In this document: positions 1 through 7,026 of the stretch, piece after piece
How the letters are laid out: every line of letters starts with the position of its first letter
Position numbering within the stretch: the first letter of the stretch is position 1
From: Rhodanobacteraceae bacterium
GTDB taxonomy: Bacteria > Pseudomonadota > Gammaproteobacteria > Xanthomonadales > Rhodanobacteraceae
Assembly (NCBI GenBank): GCA_025928735.1
Contig: JAICIW010000043.1
Span: forward strand, 1-10,705
Direction of reading: 5' to 3'
DNA length: 10,705 nucleotides
Position numbers and translations under genes: made by a program
The notes under the pieces: generated by a model
Databases searched by the model: none
What the model saw: only the letters and a program-made list of their open reading frames with translations
Told to the model about the DNA's origin: nothing

Positions 1-392
1 AAAACGAAAACCGCTTCGTGGTGTTCACCGGTGGCGAGCCGCTGCTGCAACTCGATGCACCCTTGCTCGATGCGATGCATGCGCGCGGCTTCGAATGCGC
101 GGTCGAAACCAACGGCACGCTGGAAGCGCCGCAAGGCCTGGACTGGATCACGGTCAGCCCCAAGAGCACCGCGCCGGTGAAACTGCAACGTGCTAACGAA
201 TTGAAGCTGGTGTATCCGCAACCGACCGCGATGCCGGAACGCTTCGCGGATTTCGCCGCGACGCATTTTTTCCTGCAACCGATGGACGGCCCGCGCGCCG
301 CGGAAAACACCCGCGCCGCGATCGAGTACTGCAAGGCGCATCCGCACTGGCGGCTCAGCCTGCAGACCCACAAATACCTTGGCATCCCATGA
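1..392 (+). CDS. queE: 7-carboxy-7-deazaguanine synthase QueE, C-terminal part (5' truncated by window)
   Basis: This is a radical SAM enzyme that converts 6-carboxy-5,6,7,8-tetrahydropterin to 7-carboxy-7-deazaguanine in queuosine precursor synthesis. The open frame runs in from the window edge (codons begin at base 3), so the CxxxCxxC iron-sulphur motif lies outside. Visible are the GGEP SAM-binding motif in VFTGGEPLLQ, the ETNGT and SPK motifs, and a C-terminus LSLQTHKYLGIP that matches the conserved QueE ending (LSMQTHKYLNIA in E. coli as I recall it). The GTG at 18 is an internal codon, not the real start. The stop (390-392) overlaps the queD start by ATGA, so the two genes are co-transcribed and probably translationally coupled. 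The visible part is intact. Confidence 0.93.
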   Translation, partial: NENRFVVFTGGEPLLQLDAPLLDAMHARGFECAVETNGTLEAPQGLDWITVSPKSTAPVKLQRANELKLVYPQPTAMPERFADFAATHFFLQPMDGPRAAENTRAAIEYCKAHPHWRLSLQTHKYLGIP

Positions 393-766
393 GCGAACAA
401 CTCTTCACCGTCTGGAAGGAATTCCGTTTCGACGCCGCCCACCAGCTCGACGCCGGCCCCGACGGTGACCCACGCTACCGGAACATCCACGGTCATTCGT
501 ACCAGGTTGAGGTGTGGGTGCGCGGTCCGCTCACCGAACACGGCTGGGTGGTGGACATGGGCGACCTGCAGCGCCGCATCGAAGTCGCGCGTGACGCGCT
601 CGACCACCGGATGCTCAACGACGTGGAAGGCCTCGGCATTCCAACGATGGAAAACATCGCCCGCTTCGTGTGGGAAAAACTCGGCGGTTTGCCACGACTG
701 CAACGCGTGGTGGTCAAGCGCGCGCAGAACGGGGAAGGCTGCGAATATCGCGGGCCGGTCGCGTAG
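389..766 (+). CDS. queD: 6-carboxy-5,6,7,8-tetrahydropterin synthase QueD (COG0720), catalytic Cys replaced
   Basis: A 125-aa member of the QueD/6-pyruvoyl-tetrahydropterin synthase family. In queuosine synthesis QueD turns dihydroneopterin triphosphate into the substrate of QueE. Zinc ligands are visible: His18 in FDAAHQL and His34/His36 in HGHSY. The Asp72-His73 pair (ALDHRMLND), the PTMEN motif (85-89) and the C-terminal GEGCEYRG are also present. The position four residues before the first His of HGH, normally the catalytic Cys of CxxxHGH, is Tyr30 here, and the Glu expected after VVVK is Arg111, although Glu116 lies nearby. It may therefore belong to a Cys-less branch of COG0720. The start follows from the ATGA overlap with queE and the family length. 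Next to queE, a role in 7-deazaguanine synthesis remains the best guess. Confidence 0.88.
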   Translation: MSEQLFTVWKEFRFDAAHQLDAGPDGDPRYRNIHGHSYQVEVWVRGPLTEHGWVVDMGDLQRRIEVARDALDHRMLNDVEGLGIPTMENIARFVWEKLGGLPRLQRVVVKRAQNGEGCEYRGPVA

Positions 767-821
767 CAAAAGCACGGCCGTTGCAACGATTCATCGGCAT
801 CCGTGGATGATTTCGATGGTC

Positions 822-1627
822 TCATTTTTCGATAGTGATGATGTGCGCCTGAATCTTGCCGTTCACGGCGGAGGTCCCGAAACGCCGTGCGAGGGCGGCG
901 GTGGCCGTATCCGTTGCTTCTTCAAGTCGCGACTTGTCGCGTGCTTCGATTTCGCTGCGAAGCGGTGTTCCGTGGCAGTACGCGAATGCAGGCACACGAG
1001 CGGACGCTGCTCGGCTCCGTGATGCGATTGTGGTTATCCGTGGTGGTTTTCTGAATCCGCCGTTGGTGAGATCTTTCCCGATCGCAGTTTGATCGTGGCA
1101 ACCATGGGGTGTCCGGACAAGGAAACGTGGCGGATCTTCCGGAAAAACCATTTCGAGCGCGGTCGATATGCTGTCGGCGAATTCGTTCTCCGAGATGCGG
1201 TCCCAGACGTTGAAAATGAAGACACCTTCCGGCTTGAGCACCCTGCGTATCTCGGAGAACGCCCTGGCTTTGTCAGGAAAGAACATGGCGCCCAACTGGC
1301 ATACGGCGGCATCGAATTCGCCGTCAGGGAAGGGAAGCGCCATGGCGTCTGCCTGCCGCCACCCAACAGGACGTGCGGTCCCCACCGCTGCTCTTCGTCC
1401 AGCATGGCCTGATTCAAATCCGTTGCGACGATGGAAACGTTCTCCAGGGTTGCCAGGGCCCGCGTCACTACGCCAGTGCCTGCGGCGACTTCCAGGATCC
1501 GGGATACGCCCAAGGAGCCGATCCGTTGCCTGATATCCATCGCGTAGGGCTGGAAGATCAGCGGCACAAGACAGGTTTCATGGAGCTTTGGAATCGACCC
1601 GGCGAAGGCCTTGTCGGTGTCGGCCAT
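822..1627 (-). pseudogene. Class I SAM-dependent methyltransferase, split by a one-base frameshift
   Basis: Two overlapping reading frames together encode one UbiE/Methyltransf_11-type enzyme of about 268 residues. The first half starts at ATG 1627, with GGAG eight bases upstream, and reads MADTDKAF, then SAM-binding motif I (ILEVAAGTGVV) and the acidic motif II (IVATDLNQAML). At about 1380-1390 the homology moves into the other frame, which continues WRQADAMALPFPDGEFDA, then CQLGAMFFPDKA and RRVLKPEGVFIFNVWD, and an intact-looking C-terminus (AYCHGTPLRSEIEARD to the TGA at 822). The two frames fit together if one base is missing near the GGTGGGG run. This is either a true inactivating deletion or a sequencing error. 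The substrate is unknown. It is convergent with queD, 55 nt away, and has no visible link to the operon behind it. Confidence 0.82.
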
Positions 1628-1901
1628 TGGTGGCTCCGAACCCTGATTGGTGCGCGCTGGATGGCCGCTTCGAACTCGAACGGGCTTTTCTTCGCGTACG
1701 TATCGTGGAATACGTGCGCCGCGGTTGGCCCTCGCCTGATCGACGAGGTGGAGGGCCACGACATTCCCACCATGTAAACGGCCCCAACCTTTGAGAGGAT
1801 TGGGCATGAACACCGAGAAGCGATGCTCACCTGAGGTACGGGAGCTATGGAACCTTGCAAAAGGTCGTGAGCAACGACGTCGGCGTCGGCATGTCTCCCT
1901 G
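1628..1901. other. Gene-poor gap between the methyltransferase and the accessory operon
   Basis: No convincing complete gene is seen here. The first about 145 bases are open in several frames with high third-position GC. One plus-strand frame ends at the TAA at 1775-1777 with a plausible-looking tail (LIDEVEGHDIPTM), which may be the remnant of a lost gene, but I cannot identify it. The middle holds the possible insertion-sequence end listed separately. The last about 55 bases, directly after the 360-aa gene, contain only a weak 5-bp stem (ACCTT/AAGGT, about 1855-1870) with no T-run, so I do not call a terminator. Confidence 0.4.
1773..1845 (+). mobile_element. Possible left end of an IS3-family insertion sequence with truncated orfA
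   Basis: An ATG at 1806, with AGAGG eight bases upstream, begins a frame reading MNTEKRCSPEVRE. This closely resembles the N-terminus of IS3-family OrfA transposase subunits as I know them (MN..KR.SPEVRERAVR). The resemblance stops abruptly at about 1845, where the frame turns into sequence with no transposase character. The 33 bases before it start TGTAAACGGCCCC, the kind of TG-initiated, C-rich terminus these elements carry. No right end, orfB or target duplication is visible, so this would be a decayed remnant at the left border of the accessory block. The call rests on 13 residues and could be coincidence. Confidence 0.42.
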
Positions 1902-2984
1902 TTATTGAAAGAGCGCCCCCATCTGCTTGTTCCATTCCTCCAGTTGCTTGCGCACGGCCGACGGATTCACCGACGCGCCCTGCAGCAACGTGCTTTTGCA
2001 CACACCCGCCGCCGTTGGTGGCGGGTAGGGTGCGCTCGCGTGGATCGACGAGCCCGACCGCAGGATCGCCTTCGACAATGTGCTCACGAGCACCGTAGCG
2101 ACTTCCTCGGCTGCACCACGCATGTGCATGCAGGCCTTCTCCGCCGCCGGTCCCAGAAGCTCGCCAGACGGAATCCATCGCGTCGCCGCGTACCAGACCG
2201 CGAAGTCGTACAGCTTATCGGCCAGTGATTTGGTCATCGCGGTCACGTTCGCAATGCCGCTCGATCCCACCGTGGCGCCGAGCGCCGTCGCGAACCTCGA
2301 AGCCCGCGTCGCCCACTGCGTGGCGCTGGTCAGAGGTAGATAGTCGGACAGGATGTCCGCGACGCCCTTGCCGGCACCGTAAGTGGTGGCGCCGCTGGGC
2401 GTCGAGCCGCAGCCCACTAGATACCCACCGGCGTCACCCTCGAGGTTATCCATCACACCGTAGTCCGAGGTCGAGTTGTTGAAGATCACTTCGACGCTCG
2501 TGCGCGGCGCCGTCACGCGCTTGCGCGCGAGACTCGCGGCGCCGCCGCCGAGGTCACCCAGCCACGTGACGATCTCGATGCCCGTCCCGCCCTGTCCGGG
2601 GAAGGGCACGTTCCTCAGCGCCCAGCTATTGCGCGTCTCGATGCCGATCATGACGTGCCCGACGTCGATGCCGGCGCCGCGATCGTGGATGCTCTGACTC
2701 GCCTGCAGGTCGTCGAACAGTGTAGTGCCCGTCAACGCCGGGCGAGGATCCACTGGCAAGTTTCCGCCGGTGTAGGTGAGGAACCCGAGGTTCCGGATGT
2801 TCGCGCCGGGCACGCTGCGCTTGCTCTCGACCTTGTAGTCAAGGCTCCACAGCGTTCCGTAGTAGATACCGCGCAGCGTGATCGCGCGGTCGACCGGATC
2901 CGTCTGGCCGGCCTTCTTATCGAGCAATGCCTCGGCCTTGCGAAGCAGGCCCACCACGCCGGCAAAGGTCGTCGCCCTGGCCAT
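1902..2984 (-). CDS. Conserved-looking protein of unknown function, 360 aa (last gene of the operon)
   Basis: I do not recognise a named domain. The ATG at 2984 lies 2 nt after the stop of the 936-aa gene, so translation is probably coupled; an in-frame start 15 codons upstream would lie inside that gene and is less likely. The N-terminal half is rich in compact motifs typical of a folded core: LRGIYYGTLWSLDY (37-50), RPALTGTTLFDDLQASQ (81-97), HDRGAGIDVGHVMIGIE (100-116) and TWLGDLGGGAA (140-150). Next comes a glycine/aspartate-rich segment, DYGVMDNLEGDAGGY (174-188). Residues 240-310 look helical, and the tail has PYPPP (319-323). The His/Asp content of 100-110 and 174-184 could bind metal, but there is no family evidence. 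No signal peptide or clear membrane span is seen. Position suggests a partner of the 936-aa protein. Confidence 0.8.
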   Translation of the reverse strand: MARATTFAGVVGLLRKAEALLDKKAGQTDPVDRAITLRGIYYGTLWSLDYKVESKRSVPGANIRNLGFLTYTGGNLPVDPRPALTGTTLFDDLQASQSIHDRGAGIDVGHVMIGIETRNSWALRNVPFPGQGGTGIEIVTWLGDLGGGAASLARKRVTAPRTSVEVIFNNSTSDYGVMDNLEGDAGGYLVGCGSTPSGATTYGAGKGVADILSDYLPLTSATQWATRASRFATALGATVGSSGIANVTAMTKSLADKLYDFAVWYAATRWIPSGELLGPAAEKACMHMRGAAEEVATVLVSTLSKAILRSGSSIHASAPYPPPTAAGVCKSTLLQGASVNPSAVRKQLEEWNKQMGALFQ

Positions 2985-2986
2985 GG

Positions 2987-5797
2987 CTAGTTCACCGGCA
3001 CCCAGTTCTCTTCGTTGTCCTTCTTCCACTCCGGCAGATCGTTATTAGGCCGCAACCGCACAAGTGTGGTCGGCAGGTGCACGAGCCACGGATCATCGAC
3101 CGGCACTTCGCTTCCCGGCGCGCCCGTTGCCTCTTGGATTTCTTTTACGATCGGGACGTAGAGTGAACTCGAGATGTCTGGCGGCGGGCCGCCATTCCAG
3201 ATCTCGCCCGTCTCCAGGTAATGGATCACCGCCGCTTCGAAGCCGGGCCGCACCGGAAATACTACGCGGGTCGCCCCGGCCCGCAGGAAATCCGAGAACT
3301 GCGGATCCACGTCGTCGAGCAGCATATGTTTGTGCCAGGCCGGCTTCCAGCCCCAGAAATACGGATAGTAGAAGTATGTGATGTGCTCCCACTCGAACGC
3401 CTGCTCGAAGAAACGGACGTACGGCATCTGCGCCTCGGTGCGAGTGAGGTTTGGTTGCGCGAAACCCTGTGGCGACAACTCGAGCGCGCCGAAGGCGTCG
3501 AACTGCTGCGCGCTGATTAGCGTCAGGCACTGCTTGCGCAGCTCGTCTGCGATCAGCCGCGAGTTGAACGCCGGATTGCGGCCCGCGATCACGACACCAG
3601 CTGCGGCCTTCGCTTGCGCCAGCGCCTGGTCGTAAGCCTGCTTCTTCGCTTGGTAGGCTTGCAGGATCGCGGCGTGCATCTTGATCTGCCACGCTTCCAT
3701 CGCACGCTCGGTCCGCTCGCAGAAGACCTCGACAGTCGCGGCCAGCACTTCCACCTGGTACGCCTCGTAGGCGAGCGGAACCGAGCCGACCTCTCCCGAC
3801 ATATCCACGTATCCGGTCCCGGAGAATGCATCGATCCAGTTCGACCCGATCAGGAATTGCCAACGGAGCCCCTCGGTCACCCAGCCTAACGCGCTCCTCT
3901 GAAACAGCGCGTACTGGGCTCTATACCCGTCGTCGATCGCGAGGGTGTCTGACTTGCTGCTTTCATGCGGTCCCTGTGCCACGGTCGCGTCGAACGACTT
4001 CGTCACAGTCTTTACCGGCGGCGGTGGCGGCTCGAGGCCCGTGGCTCCATAGCGCGCGGCGAGGGTCCGGTAGTTTCCTTCGTTGACCTGGTCGGCAGAA
4101 TGCGTGAACGGAATCGGCTCTTCGAGGTTCTGGCCCTGGTCCGCCGCCTTGGTCTGCGTGAGGATGAAGTTGGTGCCTGGTTCCGGTACGGTCACGTCGA
4201 ACAGCAGGCGCTTGCCGTAGTTGTACACCTGCGCCTGCATCACCTTGTCTATCCACTGGTAGTAACCGCTGATGTGAGCCGCGCCATTCGTGTTGTCGAA
4301 ACCGTGGGAGTATTTCTCCTCGAACTCCGAGATCGTAGTCGTCGAGCGTCGTTCCAGCACGCGCTCCACCAGCTTCGATGCGGAACGGGCGACGACATCC
4401 TTGCTGAATTCGCTGGCCTGCTTGGTCGCGCTCTGGGTGGCAGTCGACGTCGCAAAATCCGCGTTCGCCTTGACCTCGACCATCGGGCCGTACTTTGCAT
4501 CCACCGACAAGCCGGCCTTCAGCGAGAACTCCGTCTGGATGGTGTCTGAGGTCTCGCGCTTGAGGGAGAACCGGTCAGTCGTCTGCGTGTCGCGCTGATC
4601 CTCCTTGGTAGTCTCCTTCTCCTCGACGAACGTGGTCTCTGTACGCTCGAGTCGACGGGTGTCGCGCGACAGATGCTCCGACTTCAGCACATTTTCCACG
4701 TGCGCGAGATCGCCGCCTTCGTAGCGCAACACGTGTTCCTTGACCAGCAACAGGTCGCCGACGCCGACGGGTTTGATGTTGCCGTGTCCGGCGGGCATTG
4801 CGGTTCCGGGTGAACCGACGTAGTCGTTGGAGGCAACCGCTCCGAAGAAGTTGCCGAGTTGCACGATCGTCTTGGCGCGCACGGCGCCGATGGTTTCGAA
4901 CTTTTGCATCAGCTGCGTCTTTTGTTCGTCCAGATGGTTCAAGATCATCGGCACGGCTTGGGTATCGAGGTTCAGCCCGGACGACTTGACCGTCGCACGC
5001 ACGCTTTCGGGCAGCGACGCCACCGTATTCTTGGCTAGTACCCAGGGCTGTGCCACCGAAGTCTTCGCCGCCATCGAAACCGGCGGTTTCGCACGTGCGT
5101 TCTTCGCAGCGGCGGCTGCCTTCTGGCTCCGCGCCGGTTGCTTCGCGGTTTGCACCTCGACGTGAAACCCGCCTGCCGGGATGTTCTTGAGGTGTTGGAT
5201 GGCTTCTTCGAGTTGTGCGAGGCGTCTCATGTCCGCCTCGCTCGGTTTCGCTGGCTCGGGTGGCACCGGCATCTGCGGCTTCTCCGCTTCCTTGACTGGC
5301 TTCGGCTTCGGCCGATATTCGGAGATTGACAACACGCGGAGCGCGATCGAGTCTTCCTTCCCTTCGCCCGCGCGCCGAATCGCGTCGTAGCCCTGTGCGA
5401 GCTTCGCCAGCCCGGGTGCGTCGCCCGATAGGGAATTGGAGAGTGCCTTCATCGCGACGAGCGAATCTGCCACGCGCTCCTCGTCCTTCTGGAAAGAGGC
5501 ATCGCCGATCAGGTCAGCAGGCTTTCGGGCGGTCTGCGTCTTCACAAGCACGACGAGTTCTTCGACGGACATCGAGCCCGTGCCGACAGCGTCGGTCACC
5601 GCACGTGCCACGACGTGAAACGTGAGTTCGTCGAGCGAGACCACCACGCCCTTGTTTGCCACGTAGGCGCGCGCGGATTCCTTGAGGTCGGCGGGCGGCG
5701 CGCCCTGGGGTGCGAAGCTCGCGGCCAGGGAGTTGACGTCCTTGGGCTCGGTGGGCTCAGCGGGCCTCAACAACAAGAATCGAAATAGATCGTTCAT
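2987..5797 (-). CDS. Large multidomain protein of unknown function, 936 aa
   Basis: The start is ATG 5797, with GGAG nine bases upstream; an ATG seven codons earlier has no ribosome binding site. Layout: a helical N-terminal region (1-160); a Pro/Lys/Glu-rich linker (162-186); an Ala/Lys-rich linker (218-245); then a domain opening with GVGDLLLVKEHVLRYEGG (345-362). That domain contains a Thr/Glu-rich run (384-409), an alternating polar/hydrophobic stretch (424-449) and the block FDNTNGAAHISGYYQWIDK (500-518). After a Pro run (590-594) come a probable helical or coiled-coil part (690-735), an aromatic cluster (YFYYPYFWGW, 808-817) and DVDPQFSDFLRAGATRVVFP (829-848). No signal peptide is visible. 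Residues 345-518 resemble part of the 440-aa protein upstream. A structural or scaffold subunit seems likelier than an enzyme, but the function is unknown. It follows the G1 peptidase gene by 134 nt. Confidence 0.85.
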   Translation of the reverse strand: MNDLFRFLLLRPAEPTEPKDVNSLAASFAPQGAPPADLKESARAYVANKGVVVSLDELTFHVVARAVTDAVGTGSMSVEELVVLVKTQTARKPADLIGDASFQKDEERVADSLVAMKALSNSLSGDAPGLAKLAQGYDAIRRAGEGKEDSIALRVLSISEYRPKPKPVKEAEKPQMPVPPEPAKPSEADMRRLAQLEEAIQHLKNIPAGGFHVEVQTAKQPARSQKAAAAAKNARAKPPVSMAAKTSVAQPWVLAKNTVASLPESVRATVKSSGLNLDTQAVPMILNHLDEQKTQLMQKFETIGAVRAKTIVQLGNFFGAVASNDYVGSPGTAMPAGHGNIKPVGVGDLLLVKEHVLRYEGGDLAHVENVLKSEHLSRDTRRLERTETTFVEEKETTKEDQRDTQTTDRFSLKRETSDTIQTEFSLKAGLSVDAKYGPMVEVKANADFATSTATQSATKQASEFSKDVVARSASKLVERVLERRSTTTISEFEEKYSHGFDNTNGAAHISGYYQWIDKVMQAQVYNYGKRLLFDVTVPEPGTNFILTQTKAADQGQNLEEPIPFTHSADQVNEGNYRTLAARYGATGLEPPPPPVKTVTKSFDATVAQGPHESSKSDTLAIDDGYRAQYALFQRSALGWVTEGLRWQFLIGSNWIDAFSGTGYVDMSGEVGSVPLAYEAYQVEVLAATVEVFCERTERAMEAWQIKMHAAILQAYQAKKQAYDQALAQAKAAAGVVIAGRNPAFNSRLIADELRKQCLTLISAQQFDAFGALELSPQGFAQPNLTRTEAQMPYVRFFEQAFEWEHITYFYYPYFWGWKPAWHKHMLLDDVDPQFSDFLRAGATRVVFPVRPGFEAAVIHYLETGEIWNGGPPPDISSSLYVPIVKEIQEATGAPGSEVPVDDPWLVHLPTTLVRLRPNNDLPEWKKDNEENWVPVN

Positions 5798-5931
5798 GAC
5801 AACTTGCTCCACGCGCATGGTGCATTGCGATTCAAACGAGTGGTAGCCCTCGTCCAGTTGGCGTTGACATGCTTCGACGCACTGCGACGCCTAACGCCAT
5901 GAGTGCATGGGAGGCTCGGCTGCGGAAGGCA

Positions 5932-6936
5932 TCAACTCGATTTGCGCCAGTTGAGCTTGACGACGTGGTCGTTCTCCTGGGCGGGTTCCGACAGTGTCGC
6001 GCCGCCGGTGCCGGTCATCGTGATGAGCGAGGCGCCGCTGAGATTGTCGATGTTCCCTGCGCCGCCCGCGATGCACTCGTCGAAGTAGCACGCGACATAG
6101 TCGGTGAGGTTGGCAACCGATCCGCCGACGGTGGGGCGCTCGACGATCCACTCGGCCACGTTGCCGGTCAGCGTGGTGCCGCGCGGCGGGGTGATCTCGA
6201 AGCGGGTACCGACGCCCTCCGACTGGTTGCTGAAGTAGACGATGGCGTGGCTGGTCGTGTCGGCGCAGATCAGGCAATACATGACGTCGCCTGCCGAGAC
6301 GGGCAGGTTGTTGATTTTCACCTCGCCCGCCGGAAACCATTCCCACCACGTGTAGACCTGCTCGGCCGTGATGAAGAGGATTTTCGTGATCTGGGTTTCC
6401 GTGCCCGCCTGCAGCACGTCGTTGGAGTTCCACCCGTCGATGCCGACCCACTCCGAGGCGTAATAGGCGCCGTCGGACCTGGTGTTCGGACTCGGCACCG
6501 TCCACTGGCCGCCCACAAAGCCGTACGGCTTGCCGGCTGGCGAGAAATCCGCCGCGCCGGACCAGTTGTTGGACGTGGCGTTGGACACACCCTGCGAACC
6601 GTGTCGCGCGGTGAGGGCGCGCCGGCCGGACCCACGCGCCGGGCCGTGCTTGATGTGTTCGTGATGCTCGAACTCGGGGGCAATCCACAGCTGGGTGCGG
6701 GACATCACCCGGTCCCAGAGCGTGCGCAGCCGCGGCTCGGTCTTGGCGTCGGGCCGGCGCGGCAGCCGGTACGCCGCAAGCTGGCGGGCCGTTGCCTTCA
6801 TCGGATCGAACCTTTCCGGCAGCGGGCCCAGGCCCCGTATCCGAAAACCTTTGCGGGTCAGGGTTTCCGGGACAAACGTTGCCGGTTCCCGCGTCTTCCT
6901 GCCGCCCCTGCTTCCACGCTTGCCTGACCTTGCCAT
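5932..6936 (-). CDS. Family G1 glutamic peptidase (eqolisin), leaderless
   Basis: A 334-aa protein whose residues 120-330 match the eqolisin (peptidase G1) fold, acid endopeptidases using a Gln/Glu pair. Visible family motifs are NNWSGA (123-128), GGQWTVPSP (142-150), EWVGIDGW (162-169), VLQAG with the catalytic Gln176, YTWWEWFP (195-202) and AEWIVERP with the catalytic Glu266. These align with Gln53 and Glu136 of scytalidoglutamic peptidase as I recall it. Residues 1-110 look like a propeptide, including FDPMKATARQLAAYRLPRRP (43-62). The N-terminus is strongly basic (seven Lys/Arg in the first 16) without a hydrophobic core, so no Sec signal is seen, unlike secreted fungal members. The start at 6936 is backed by GGAGG eight bases upstream. 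It sits inside the operon between the 440-aa and 936-aa genes, so it may process or mature one of them; that is inference. Confidence 0.92.
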   Translation of the reverse strand: MARSGKRGSRGGRKTREPATFVPETLTRKGFRIRGLGPLPERFDPMKATARQLAAYRLPRRPDAKTEPRLRTLWDRVMSRTQLWIAPEFEHHEHIKHGPARGSGRRALTARHGSQGVSNATSNNWSGAADFSPAGKPYGFVGGQWTVPSPNTRSDGAYYASEWVGIDGWNSNDVLQAGTETQITKILFITAEQVYTWWEWFPAGEVKINNLPVSAGDVMYCLICADTTSHAIVYFSNQSEGVGTRFEITPPRGTTLTGNVAEWIVERPTVGGSVANLTDYVACYFDECIAGGAGNIDNLSGASLITMTGTGGATLSEPAQENDHVVKLNWRKSS

Positions 6937-7026
6937 GACCTGTCCTCCATTCGGTTGTTGATGGTGTCGGCGGCCCGGGAGTACGGTTCAACGGGCGCCG
7001 GCGTTCCGGTTCAGCTCGCTTTCTCA

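Noticed and set aside
767..821. Terminator between the convergent queD and methyltransferase genes
   Set aside because: CATCC-GT-GGATG (799-810) has only a 2-base loop and 5-bp arms, and the nearby T-run (825-829) is too far from it for a typical terminator.
1375..1395. Programmed frameshift in the methyltransferase
   Set aside because: There is no slippery heptamer with a downstream structure that I can see, and this family is normally a single frame. A base loss or sequencing error is simpler.
1373..2228. Several plus-strand frames over the methyltransferase start and the gap
   Set aside because: Most are shadows. Only the 13-codon transposase-like start at 1806 and a possible coding tail ending at 1777 had any character, and neither supports a full gene.
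6987..7016. Direct repeat CGGTTCA around a GC-rich centre upstream of the peptidase gene
   Set aside because: Two 7-base copies in high-GC DNA with an imperfect internal palindrome are not distinguishable from chance.
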